Assembly (NCBI GenBank): GCA_964529415.1
Contig: CAZGWD010000002.1
Coordinates: forward strand, 227,623 to 291,622
DNA length: 64,000 nt
Origin: CAYMPH01 sp964529415
GTDB taxonomy: Bacteria; Spirochaetota; UBA4802; UBA5550
Direction of reading: 5' to 3'
Shown: positions 44,177 to 53,329 of the stretch, piece by piece
Numbering within the stretch: position 1 is the stretch's first letter
Layout of the letters: every line of letters begins with the position of its first letter
Translations under genes and position numbers: made by a program
Notes under the pieces: generated by a model
What the model saw: only the letters and a program-made list of their open reading frames with translations
Told to the model about the DNA's origin: nothing
Databases searched by the model: none

Positions 44177-46648
44177 ATGAATATATTAAAATTAATACTA
44201 ACTGTTTTAACAGGAGTTTTAATTCTTTCAGCCTGCGCCAATAATGCAGGCAAAGAACGCCTGAGCTATGCTGTTAACGGATTTCTTGATCTTTCAGGAC
44301 GGGACCTGAAAAATGGCGACACAATCAGACTCGATGGCGAATGGGAATTCTACTGGAACCGGCTGCTGACACCTGATGATTTTTCATCTGCCGAACCTCC
44401 TGAGAAAACCGGAAACATCACCATACCATCATACTGGAACGGATATAATACCGGCATAGGAACTGCTGGAGGAGAAGGATTCGCCACATACAGACTTAAA
44501 GTGAAAATTAAAGACGGAGGAAGACTTTATGCTTTAAGAATAAAACACATGTTCACTGCATACAGGTTATGGGTAAATAATAAAATTGTGGCTGCAAATG
44601 GAACAGTCGGCAGGGACAGAAAATCAATGGAACCGCAGTTTCTTCCCCTCGTAGCTGTTTTTAATCCTCAATCCGATGAATTTCAGATTATAATCCAGAT
44701 TTCTAATTTTTATCATGCAAACGGCGGCTTCTGGGATTCAATTTCTCTTGGAGATGATGAAACTATCAGGTTCGGGCAGATACAGTCTCTGTTTTTTGAA
44801 ATTTTTTTATTTGGCGTCCTTATTATAATGTGCATCTATTATATGGCTATTTTTATTCTGAGACGCCAGGACCATACATATTTATTTTTCAGTCTGTTGT
44901 GTTTTATAATTGCACTGAGAATACCATTTGTAGGAGAACGCTTTTTCATTTATTTTTTCCCGTGGCTGGACTGGGAGTTCTCTGAAAAAATCGCTTTTCT
45001 TACAGCTAATTTCGGAATCGTAATCGGAAATCTTTTTCTTTACTGGCTCCTGAAAAAGGATTATTCAAGGCTGATAATAAAAATCAGCACCGGATTTGGA
45101 ATCACATACAGCCTTTTTGTTATTTTAAGTTTTTCGCGGTATTACTGGTACTCGCTGTATTTATTATATGCAATTTTTCTGATATGGCTGTTTTACGATT
45201 TCTTCATAATAATAAAAGCTTCGATAAAAAAAAGAGAAGGCGCTGCATTTCTTATAACAGGTATAGCCTTTATATTTGCAGCTGTTGTTCTTGAAATCCT
45301 CTATCAGCTCCGGATAATAAATATCGGTCATGTGGCGCCATTCGGTTTATTTATTTTTATTATTATGCAGGCGCTTATGCTGTCTTACAGGTATTCATTG
45401 TCATTTGAGAGGGTGGAAATGTTATCCCGTGAAAAAGCCGCTCTTTTTACAAGCGCCATTCAGATTATTTCCTCATTGATTCTTGACAGCTCCACCAGGC
45501 TTTATGAAAAAACCCAGAATGTTACGAGAATATCAGTAATGCTTGCGCAAAAACTCGGTTATGATATAGAAAAGATCGAGGAGATCAACATAGCATCGCT
45601 GCTTCACGACATCGGGATGATCGGGCTTCAGAATATTACTTCTGAATGGAGCGGAAAACCAAGCAACGATGAAAAGCGGATGATCGAAAATCATCCAAGA
45701 CGAAGCATTTATATCATCAGAAATCTCAGAGAGCTGGATGGCGTTAAAACCATCATTGAACAGCACCACGAGTCGTATGATGGAAGCGGATTCCCAGCCG
45801 GTCTCAAAGGTGCACAGATTAACAAAGGCGCATCTATTATCAGGATTGCGGATGATTTTTTTACTATGCTTGCCATTCCGGACTACCAGGATATTGACAG
45901 GAAAGAAAAAATAATCCGGTACATAAATGAACAGAAAGGACGCATTTATCCGCCTGATGTTGCTGATGCTTTTATATCTCTCATAAATGATGAAAATCTG
46001 CTTTACGAAGCTCATAGAGACGATATCTCATCAAGCGAAGAAAACGGCACGCTGACATGGAGAATGCCGAGCGCCCTTCACCTGGAAAGCTTAATGATTG
46101 CACGCGTAATGGACAAACTTAAAGAGCTGACTGATATTGATGAGGCCTCCATAAATTCTTTTGAATTCAGCATAGGAGAAGTGGTGCGTAATGCTGTAAT
46201 TCACGGAAATAAATATAATATAAACAAGTTTGTAACTGTGAGGCTCAGGGTGGGTGATAATCTTTCAATGAGCAATGGATATAAAAAAGTTGAGATATCT
46301 GTTATTGATGAAGGTGAAGGCATGGACTTCAATGTTTACACCCACTTCAAACAGCTGAGATCGGATTTCAGCAGCGCAATTAAGTATATCAGGGAACAGA
46401 GAGATATAATAACTGATGCAGAAAGAAAAAGCTCTTTCACGAAAATAATCAAAAATTTTGAAGAATTCCAGCTTAAATACTTCTTTGATTTCAATAAATT
46501 CATGCAGAGAAAAGGGGCTTACCTTTCAGGCGGTTTAGGGCTTCTTTATGTGCTGCGGACATTTGACAATGTAGAATTCAGGAAAATTACAGATGAACAC
46601 AGGGTATGCGGCATGGAAATAATTATGGAAAAAAACATCAGCTATTAA
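44177..46648 (+). CDS. 7TM receptor with HD-GYP and RsbW-like ATPase domains
   Basis: An 823-aa fusion. A lipobox-like LSAC ends the N-terminal hydrophobic segment; residues about 30-205 form an extracytoplasmic jelly-roll-like sensor, followed by seven TM helices (about 210-410). An HD-GYP domain follows (about 430-610) with LLHDIGMIGL and HHESYDGSGFPAGLKG; the usual HDxGK lysine is Met and GYP is GFP. The C-terminus (about 640-823) is an anti-sigma-type HATPase with IGEVVRNAVIHGN, VIDEGEGMDF and GGLGLLYVL. It could link envelope sensing to a partner-switch cascade. Converges on the hotdog gene with an 11-bp overlap. Confidence 0.85.
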   Translation: MNILKLILTVLTGVLILSACANNAGKERLSYAVNGFLDLSGRDLKNGDTIRLDGEWEFYWNRLLTPDDFSSAEPPEKTGNITIPSYWNGYNTGIGTAGGEGFATYRLKVKIKDGGRLYALRIKHMFTAYRLWVNNKIVAANGTVGRDRKSMEPQFLPLVAVFNPQSDEFQIIIQISNFYHANGGFWDSISLGDDETIRFGQIQSLFFEIFLFGVLIIMCIYYMAIFILRRQDHTYLFFSLLCFIIALRIPFVGERFFIYFFPWLDWEFSEKIAFLTANFGIVIGNLFLYWLLKKDYSRLIIKISTGFGITYSLFVILSFSRYYWYSLYLLYAIFLIWLFYDFFIIIKASIKKREGAAFLITGIAFIFAAVVLEILYQLRIINIGHVAPFGLFIFIIMQALMLSYRYSLSFERVEMLSREKAALFTSAIQIISSLILDSSTRLYEKTQNVTRISVMLAQKLGYDIEKIEEINIASLLHDIGMIGLQNITSEWSGKPSNDEKRMIENHPRRSIYIIRNLRELDGVKTIIEQHHESYDGSGFPAGLKGAQINKGASIIRIADDFFTMLAIPDYQDIDRKEKIIRYINEQKGRIYPPDVADAFISLINDENLLYEAHRDDISSSEENGTLTWRMPSALHLESLMIARVMDKLKELTDIDEASINSFEFSIGEVVRNAVIHGNKYNINKFVTVRLRVGDNLSMSNGYKKVEISVIDEGEGMDFNVYTHFKQLRSDFSSAIKYIREQRDIITDAERKSSFTKIIKNFEEFQLKYFFDFNKFMQRKGAYLSGGLGLLYVLRTFDNVEFRKITDEHRVCGMEIIMEKNISY

Positions 46649-47627
46649 TAATACTGAAAATTAATTCTGTAGATTCTCTTGGCATAAGATAGAGTTTAAG
46701 CTGTTCAGTTAATTCAGGCAGTGCCAGATATTTTGCTGTTGATATAATTACTGGTTCAAATGAACCATCTTCCTTAATTGAATAAATACCGCCCGAGCTG
46801 GTATAAAACATTATTTTTTTATTTTTTCCGATTACCTCATCGCCTCTGCCCAATGCAATAATTTTCTCTCCAATTCTGATATCTCTAAAAAAAGTATATG
46901 TCAGGGCTACAGTAATACCGCCCTGGCCTGATAAAAATAATCCGCCCCATCCCATGATTTCATCTATCAGGGCTAACGGAGCAACCGGGTGTACTGTTTC
47001 TTCATTTTTAAACCAGAAAAAATTATTATCATCTTCTCTGTCAAGTCCTGCCAGTGAATAAACAATTTTTTCATCTGAATTGTTTAATAATTTAAACTCT
47101 CTTTTCAAACCAGGATACTTTCTATCATATCCGCAGACAAGACAGTCTTTATAGCGCGGCAAGGTCATGTTTTCATTATTGCGTACAATGCATTGGGATA
47201 TATGTTGTTCATTAAAAAATCCCGGTGTATATTGTTCATTACATTTATAGTATACTTTTGCTGCAATATAAGGATGCTGATTGCCTGCAACAGATATTGA
47301 ACCGGATGCTCCATATTCTTCAGGAGAAACTTTTAACAGGACTGAATCTCCTATCTGAACCTTTGCTCCTCCAAGATGAAAATCAATTTTTTTCGGGAAG
47401 ATCCCGGAATTATTTTCCGGATAATTATCAAGGCCTGATATCAGTTCTATAATTGCACCCATGCCGAAACCGCCGTGCGGCAATCCAATCCATCCTTGAG
47501 TTCTTCCATCCATTATGAATTCTGTATAGAGTTCTTTTGTGTTGTCGTCTTTTTTAAAACCTCTGATTAAAAATCCGTCTTCAGAACAGCCTATGCAATG
47601 GTTGTGATTCTTTATTTTATATTTCAT
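46638..47627 (-). CDS. Double hotdog-fold protein, thioesterase-like
   Basis: A 329-aa protein with two hotdog-like halves. The first (about residues 1-130) starts HNHCIGCSEDGFLIRGF and continues WIGLPHGGFGMGAIIEL, as in PaaI/4HBT-type thioesterases. The second (about 155-300) repeats the pattern with CLVCGYDRKYPGLKREF and ALIDEIMGWGGLFL. The usual substrate is an acyl-CoA, but no specificity can be read. It is divergent to the M61-like gene, and R1 copy E lies between them. Confidence 0.65.
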   Translation of the reverse strand: MKYKIKNHNHCIGCSEDGFLIRGFKKDDNTKELYTEFIMDGRTQGWIGLPHGGFGMGAIIELISGLDNYPENNSGIFPKKIDFHLGGAKVQIGDSVLLKVSPEEYGASGSISVAGNQHPYIAAKVYYKCNEQYTPGFFNEQHISQCIVRNNENMTLPRYKDCLVCGYDRKYPGLKREFKLLNNSDEKIVYSLAGLDREDDNNFFWFKNEETVHPVAPLALIDEIMGWGGLFLSGQGGITVALTYTFFRDIRIGEKIIALGRGDEVIGKNKKIMFYTSSGGIYSIKEDGSFEPVIISTAKYLALPELTEQLKLYLMPRESTELIFSIINS

Positions 47628-47654
47628 TTTATTTCCAAAATTATTTTTTTATAA

Positions 47655-47760
47655 GGAAAAGTCCGTTATATAATTAAAAAATCTCTTAAGCAGCCCTGCT
47701 TTTATTGAGACAGATTTATAATTTACTAAAGATAAAAGCAACTATAATTCTTGACTTTCC
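47655..47760 (+). repeat. R1 repeat, copy E (106 bp)
   Basis: Starts GGAAAAGTCCG and ends TTGACTTTCC; the ends match the 8-bp inverted repeat of copy B apart from one extra A at the left end. Contains GAGACAGATT and AAAAGCAACTATAATTCTTG. TTGACT at the right end and AATATT 18 bp further form a possible promoter for the M61-like gene, which starts 45 bp downstream. Confidence 0.75.
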
Positions 47761-47805
47761 GTACGCGTATTGAAAATATTAATTACATTTTACTGAGGTT
47801 AAGAG

Positions 47806-49683
47806 ATGAAAAGCAATGCCGCAGCTCTGATATTTTTTTTATGCTCAATTATATTTCAGATTAATGGATTGAATCACCTCCAAGCTGATCCTGCTGTAAT
47901 TGTAGACGGATCGCCTTCTGAGTGGGGGTCTCTTGACGCTGAGCAATTTATAAAACCTGCAAGTGCCTCAACCGGAATTCAGATTGCATCGCTATCTGTA
48001 CACAGGAAGGGTGAATTTTTCTTTTTTCTCATGACGTTTCAAGACAGCATAGATACAAATCCCAAATTAAGGTATTTCATAAACTTCAATACAGATGATA
48101 ACAACATAAGCGACTTCCAGGCTGCTGTCTCTCACGGCACAAAAGGTGATACAAGCAGGTTTAAAAAAGACTGGTCTACTTATGATTTCAAAACAATGGA
48201 CACAGCGCCCGGATTCAAGTCGGCCATGGGGAGTGCTGTGGAATTCCAGATTCCGGTATCCATGTTTAAAGGACGAAACGCTTTTGGTTTTACAGCAGGT
48301 GTATGGGACACTTCAAAGGCAATTGCCCTTGATTCATTCAGGGGGTATTATACTAAACTGAAAATACACTATACCCTTACTGTTCTCGACCCTGGAAAAC
48401 ATCTCGTAAAAATAGATGCAAAATTTACCGGTTTTCCGGATGAATATATCAACCTGCATTTTCCGCCTAATTATCCGCAGGCTGGAGAGATCACAGTCAA
48501 AGATTTAAAAGCCGCCGGCTCTGACAGAGTGAAGCTGGATATATCCCGAAAGAAAAGTACATACTTAATCAAAACCGGAAAATCTGCCAAAGAATTTTCA
48601 CTCAGCTATATGCTGGCGATGAACATGTACCATGACTCACCTGTACGCGGACCTGCAGGATATTTATGTAAAAGCTACATGCTCACAAGCACATGCTGGA
48701 GTCTCATCTCGCCCGTAACCGAAGAAGCGCGCGAGTACCGGCTCACTTTGAATCTTCCTGAAGGCTGGGTGCCGGTTGTGCCGTGGAAAAAGTCAGGAGC
48801 AGAATTTATAGAAACTGACACGTCTCTGTTCAGACAGACGACATTCGGAGCGGGGCTGTTTGATATACAGAAAAAATGGATTGCAGGCACTGAAGTGACT
48901 GTTGCGGTTGATTCGCATTTCGATGAAAAGTTCCGTAATGAGCTGTTTAAAAATTCTTTCATGTCGTTCGCGTTCATCAAGTCTATATTCAACGCACAGG
49001 GGCCTGCAGCGCACCTGTCAATATTCGCCAAGCCGGAGGGAGAAAACGAATGGCAGTCTTTCAACGAGAACGGACTCAGCCAGGGGGAAGCAGTCAATGA
49101 TATGAACAGCGCAGTGTACCAGTTTACACACAGGGTCTTTCATTCATTCAACGCGTTTTATCCGGCAGGCATGGATATTGAACCTACATGGTTTCTTGAA
49201 GGTGTCAACGAATACTATTGTGCGCTCGCCAAAATTAAAGCCGGTACAGAGGCTCCGCTTCATTCGCTATCTGATTTTTATTTCAATGAATATATTAAAA
49301 AGCGAGCAAAACTTGACGCACCGCTTATTGGGAACACCCGCTTTCCTGCTGACTGGGAAAAAGAAAATTTTCTCGCATACAAAAAAGGGGCTCTTGCAGC
49401 GCTTCTTCTTGATATTGAGATCAGGCGCCTGTCAGACCATAAGGCCTCTTTGAATGATCTGATCTCCGCTATATACAAAACACACGGCCAGTTCAAAGGA
49501 ATAAAAGTTACAGATGAGATTATTGAAAAAACCGCTTCCATGGTCACAGGCAAGGATATGAAACCATTTTTCAATAAGTATATCTACACTGACACAAAGT
49601 ACGACATGGTCAAGCTATTCAGTGATGACAACAGCAACGGGATATGCAATGCAGCTGAAGAAATCATACTGCATTTAAAGTAA
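47806..49683 (+). CDS. Exported M61-like protein with altered zinc motif (probably inactive peptidase)
   Basis: A 625-aa exported protein (signal peptide about residues 1-26). Residues about 28-190 look like a carbohydrate/ligand-binding beta domain; the rest resembles the M61 glycyl-aminopeptidase C-terminal part, with PTWFLEGVNEYYCALAKIK. The expected zinc motif HExxH reads HRVFH (in FTHRVFHSF), so the catalytic Glu is missing and peptidase activity is doubtful. The 3' end (from about 49459) is duplicated at 51930-52075 in a chimeric fragment. Confidence 0.78.
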   Translation: MKSNAAALIFFLCSIIFQINGLNHLQADPAVIVDGSPSEWGSLDAEQFIKPASASTGIQIASLSVHRKGEFFFFLMTFQDSIDTNPKLRYFINFNTDDNNISDFQAAVSHGTKGDTSRFKKDWSTYDFKTMDTAPGFKSAMGSAVEFQIPVSMFKGRNAFGFTAGVWDTSKAIALDSFRGYYTKLKIHYTLTVLDPGKHLVKIDAKFTGFPDEYINLHFPPNYPQAGEITVKDLKAAGSDRVKLDISRKKSTYLIKTGKSAKEFSLSYMLAMNMYHDSPVRGPAGYLCKSYMLTSTCWSLISPVTEEAREYRLTLNLPEGWVPVVPWKKSGAEFIETDTSLFRQTTFGAGLFDIQKKWIAGTEVTVAVDSHFDEKFRNELFKNSFMSFAFIKSIFNAQGPAAHLSIFAKPEGENEWQSFNENGLSQGEAVNDMNSAVYQFTHRVFHSFNAFYPAGMDIEPTWFLEGVNEYYCALAKIKAGTEAPLHSLSDFYFNEYIKKRAKLDAPLIGNTRFPADWEKENFLAYKKGALAALLLDIEIRRLSDHKASLNDLISAIYKTHGQFKGIKVTDEIIEKTASMVTGKDMKPFFNKYIYTDTKYDMVKLFSDDNSNGICNAAEEIILHLK

Positions 49684-49695
49684 ACTGAAAGTCTT

Positions 49696-51657
49696 TCACA
49701 CAATATCGATGATGATCAGTGTAAAATCATCATCGAAAGCTTTGAAAGAATTCCATTCGCTTAAAGCATTGTATATTAATTCTATTGTTTCATTTATAGA
49801 AAGATTTCTATTCTTCATAAAAAAAGCATTCAGCCTTTCCTGCCCGAATATCTCTCTCCTTTCGTTATGAACTTCAACCAGACCATCTGTATAGAGAATT
49901 ATTCTGTCACCTGAATCTATATTAAACTCAAAAATTTCCAGATCTATATCAGGCTTGAATCCAATAATCATTCCACGGGGTTTGTATTGATGCATTTCCG
50001 CTTCACTGTTTTTACAGGATATATGAAGCAGCAGTTCATGACCGGCCCTTGCGAATTTCGCTTTTTTTTCCAATGCGCTGATATAACAATATCCTGCTGT
50101 CAGAAAATTGCCTTCCATCTTGTCAAAGAGATACCTGTTCAAGCCCTTAATAAACAGATCCGGATTTGCATATACTGGAGCGAGTGTACTGAATAAAATT
50201 TTAACCATTGAAGCTATCAAAGAGGCAGGTATTCCATGACCGGAAACATCAGCAATGAGTACTCCAATCTTATCCTGTTCAGGAAAATGAAAATTATAGA
50301 AATCACCGCTTATATCATCTGCCGGGATATATTTTACTCCTATGCCGAACGCGCTGGATTCAGGAAGTATTTCTGGAACATTAGCGAGCTGAATTTTTCT
50401 TGCTATGGAAATTTCATTTTCAAGTCGTGCCAGCCGTTTACCCTCTTCCATCTTTTCCAGCAGAATAATATTCAGCTGCTCAGAAGTATTCAGATTATAA
50501 ATAAACCTGTTTACGAGCTGAAGTCCAATAAGGATCAACATGAAAGGAACTCCAATAGGATAAAGCGGAACGCCTCCTTCAAATAAATGAAGGCTGAATA
50601 CAAGAATATCATATATACCAAAAATAAAAACAGGGAGAAGCGTTAAAAAAAGCATACGCCCTTTCTTATTTCCGGAAATGAGCTGGCGTATGGAAACAAT
50701 GACAATATCCACTATATATATAGGAATAAGCAGCAGAAAAATATTTCTCCAGAGAATAATATAATAACGGTCCTGAGACAATGACATAAGTAATGCAAAG
50801 GTAACCGGCAGAAAAAGATATATCACTATTCTTTTCCATTTAACACCGACATCTAAATAACTTCTGAAAAAGAAAGCAAGAAAAGGTGGAAAAAAAATAA
50901 GACCTATTGCGCATATTTTAAAAATTGTATTGGAAGACAAGGGAAGATATGGATAGAGATTTTCAACAAACTGAAGAATCGTCATATCAGAGAGTAAAAA
51001 GGTCGCACTTGCGTAATATAAATACACGATCTCCTTTTTTCTTTTCAGATATATTGTTATGAATAATAGAGAAAAACTCATTAGGAGAATCCATAAAGCA
51101 TGTATGAATTCTATCTGTATAAAATTTTTATACATGAATTCAAAGTTGCCGCTTTCTTCATCAATGATCCTAATCGGCGATATGAACCAGAGTTCAGCAT
51201 TAAAATAATTGATTATATCTATACTGTTTTCTCCATGGATTAAGAATTCAGAATGTAATGGATAATTGCGGAACTTGGACCATCCTGATTTGAAGTCAGG
51301 CGGGAATTTGCCGGTATTCCCGATTTTTTTCCCATTGATATAGACTATATCAGTGTTCATTATCTCTCCGGCCTGAAAGACCAGATTTTCCGAGGATGTG
51401 TTATTTATCTTTACTGTTTTTCTATATAGTATATATCCACTTGAAATATTATTTTTTTCAGCAATTATTTCGAATAGTCTTCTATTGGGCAGTTGCACTG
51501 ATTCCCATAAGGTATTTTCTGCAGGGGGGTAATCCTTTTCAGAATTTATCAGACAGTATTTCCATGTACCGGACAAATCGATTTCCGTACCGGCAAACGC
51601 TTCGCTTGCGGCTATTAAAGAAATCATTATGAATAATGTGATATATTTGAGCCGCAT
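49696..51657 (-). CDS. 7TM-DISM SpoIIE-type PP2C phosphatase
   Basis: A 653-aa membrane phosphatase. Signal peptide (about 1-22), extracytoplasmic sensor (about 25-175), seven TM helices (about 185-385), a coiled-coil linker (EEGKRLARLENEISIARKIQ shortened to ENEISIARKIQ) and a PP2C/SpoIIE domain (about 425-653) with ADDISGDFYNF, IADVSGHGIPA, YTDGLVEVHN and FDDDFTLIIID. Such phosphatases usually dephosphorylate STAS anti-anti-sigma proteins; none is encoded nearby. The RsbW-like ATPase encoded at 44-46 kb is a plausible opponent. Confidence 0.92.
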   Translation of the reverse strand: MRLKYITLFIMISLIAASEAFAGTEIDLSGTWKYCLINSEKDYPPAENTLWESVQLPNRRLFEIIAEKNNISSGYILYRKTVKINNTSSENLVFQAGEIMNTDIVYINGKKIGNTGKFPPDFKSGWSKFRNYPLHSEFLIHGENSIDIINYFNAELWFISPIRIIDEESGNFEFMYKNFIQIEFIHALWILLMSFSLLFITIYLKRKKEIVYLYYASATFLLSDMTILQFVENLYPYLPLSSNTIFKICAIGLIFFPPFLAFFFRSYLDVGVKWKRIVIYLFLPVTFALLMSLSQDRYYIILWRNIFLLLIPIYIVDIVIVSIRQLISGNKKGRMLFLTLLPVFIFGIYDILVFSLHLFEGGVPLYPIGVPFMLILIGLQLVNRFIYNLNTSEQLNIILLEKMEEGKRLARLENEISIARKIQLANVPEILPESSAFGIGVKYIPADDISGDFYNFHFPEQDKIGVLIADVSGHGIPASLIASMVKILFSTLAPVYANPDLFIKGLNRYLFDKMEGNFLTAGYCYISALEKKAKFARAGHELLLHISCKNSEAEMHQYKPRGMIIGFKPDIDLEIFEFNIDSGDRIILYTDGLVEVHNERREIFGQERLNAFFMKNRNLSINETIELIYNALSEWNSFKAFDDDFTLIIIDIV

Positions 51658-51861
51658 AAATTATTAAATTTCCTGTTTGTTATATGATCATTATAGAATG
51701 TTTGTTGAAGAATTGCAATTTATTTTTTATTAACCGGTGGCTGGTTCGATTCCGCTTACCAGCTGATAACCCCTGTGTCAGCAGCAATTTTTCAGCTTTT
51801 AAAATTAGCCCCTATTTCAAAATTTCACGCAAAAAACCTTCTCTGACTGGATCATATTTAC

Positions 51862-52107
51862 ATGAATTATAAAACTTTCTGCATAGAAACCTTCGGCTGC
51901 AAGATGAATAAAAACGATTCAGAGCTGATCTCCGCTATATACAAAACACACGGCCAGTTCAAAGGAATAGAAGTTACATATGAGATTATTGAAAAAACCG
52001 CTTCCTTGGTCACGGGCAATGATATGAAACCATTTTTCAATAATTATATCTACTCGGACACAAGGTACGACATGAATGTTTATCAAGTTTTGTTATTGAA
52101 ATATTAG
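51862..52107 (+). pseudogene. Chimeric fragment: miaB 5' end joined to M61-like gene 3' end
   Basis: An 81-codon frame. Its first 23 codons copy the start of miaB at 53330 (CIETFGCKMNKNDSELIS against YIETFGCQMNKNDSELIS), and the rest copies codons from the 3' end of the M61-like gene (AIYKTHGQFKGIEVTYEII against AIYKTHGQFKGIKVTDEII). The join lies at the shared CTGATCTC. About 150 bp of the M61 copy differs at about 9 positions; the miaB part differs at about 7 of 71. Similarity to the miaB leader extends upstream of the ATG. Probably a recombination relic; a functional small protein cannot be excluded because the frame is open. Confidence 0.8.
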
Positions 52108-52168
52108 GGATGCTTTTTTTAATTATACAGACATTCTAAAACTATAAAAAATTCAGGCGGGAAATGAC

Positions 52169-53152
52169 ATGAAACGCGGTTTGAACTTATTTTCGTATTT
52201 ACTATTAATTTCAGGTATTTTATTTCTGGGCAGTCTAAATTCAATTTTGAAAGCTGAAGCTGTATTTATGAATGATGGCTCAATTATTGAATGTAAAGTC
52301 ATAAGGGACACTGATAAAGCAATTACAATTCAACCGAATACCGGACAGGCCAGGGTAATTCATAGAAAGGACCTCATTCGTGTACTATATAGTGACGATT
52401 TCAGGAATAAAGTATTTATTTACAAGCTTGATGACAGGCTTGTTGAAGGCTATATTGTATATGAAGACAGGGATAACTATACGATAAGAGAAGATCTTTC
52501 ATCTCCAATTGAGCTTACAATTGCAAAAAACAAAGTAAATTTCATTTCAAAGAAAAAAGTTGTTCCGACTATTATAGAAAAAAAGGCTGAAGCAGAGAAA
52601 GGAGTTGAGGTCGAGGAAAGCAAACGTCTTTTTGGAATAGACTGGGGGCTGGGAATCGGGTTTCCTATTTATTTCAAAAAATATATTTTATCTGATGAGA
52701 CTGGTGCAAATACTTACAATGCTACTGCAGGAATATTAAGTTTATTGGGGATTAAAATACATACTTTTTTTGATTTCAGATTCAATATACTCAGCTGGTT
52801 AAGCGCAGGGGCGGAAATAGGAATTAATCTTTTCCCGAATGTAGCAAATTTAGCTGGCGGAGATTATGTATATGCAGTATATCCTGTTTTTAATCTTGAT
52901 ATACCATTAAGAGGATTTTTAAGATTCGGGAAAAAAAACTACTACGGACAGCTTTTCGGAGGATATTACCTTGGTGTTTTACCAATAGTATCAATGGGGT
53001 CTAACATCTATTATGAGAGAGGAGGAGAATTGGGAACCAGGATTAATTTATGGGGATTTTTCCTCGAATTTTCATTTGTTTTTGCAAATACGGAAGCTAA
53101 CAGTTATGACCATGCAAGATTTGCTCTTGGTTATACCGGAAGAATATTTTAA
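52169..53152 (+). CDS. Exported protein with C-terminal beta-barrel-like region
   Basis: A 327-aa protein: signal peptide (about residues 1-30), a small beta domain (about 32-115; VFMNDGSIIECKVIRD), a Lys/Glu-rich linker (about 120-150), and a barrel-like region (about 155-327) rich in Gly and aromatics, ending in phenylalanine (GYTGRIF). It resembles in layout the protein at 39452. A terminator follows. Function unknown. Confidence 0.72.
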   Translation: MKRGLNLFSYLLLISGILFLGSLNSILKAEAVFMNDGSIIECKVIRDTDKAITIQPNTGQARVIHRKDLIRVLYSDDFRNKVFIYKLDDRLVEGYIVYEDRDNYTIREDLSSPIELTIAKNKVNFISKKKVVPTIIEKKAEAEKGVEVEESKRLFGIDWGLGIGFPIYFKKYILSDETGANTYNATAGILSLLGIKIHTFFDFRFNILSWLSAGAEIGINLFPNVANLAGGDYVYAVYPVFNLDIPLRGFLRFGKKNYYGQLFGGYYLGVLPIVSMGSNIYYERGGELGTRINLWGFFLEFSFVFANTEANSYDHARFALGYTGRIF

Positions 53153-53176
53153 TCAGTAAGTTGTTATATTAAATCA

Positions 53177-53217
53177 AAATAAACCGCCTTAATCCAGGGC
53201 GGTTTATTTATTTGTTT
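53177..53217. terminator. Strong bidirectional intrinsic terminator
   Basis: AAATAAACCGCC (53177-53188) and GGCGGTTTATTT (53198-53209) form a perfect 12-bp stem with a 9-nt loop, followed by ATTTGTTTTTT. It lies 25 bp after the barrel-like gene. Confidence 0.85.
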
Positions 53218-53329
53218 TTTATTTATAGCTATTTTCGATATAAAAACAAAAAGTTTATCATAACGTCCCCTATTCCTCACGAATATAAAAATTTCTTGTA
53301 AAAAACCTTCCCGAAGTGAAACTTGCAAT

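Noticed and set aside
51735..51775. tRNA-like piece (GGTTCGATTCC followed by ACCAGCT)
   Set aside because: It has a T-loop-like string and a short stem but no D arm, anticodon arm or acceptor stem, so it does not fold as a tRNA.
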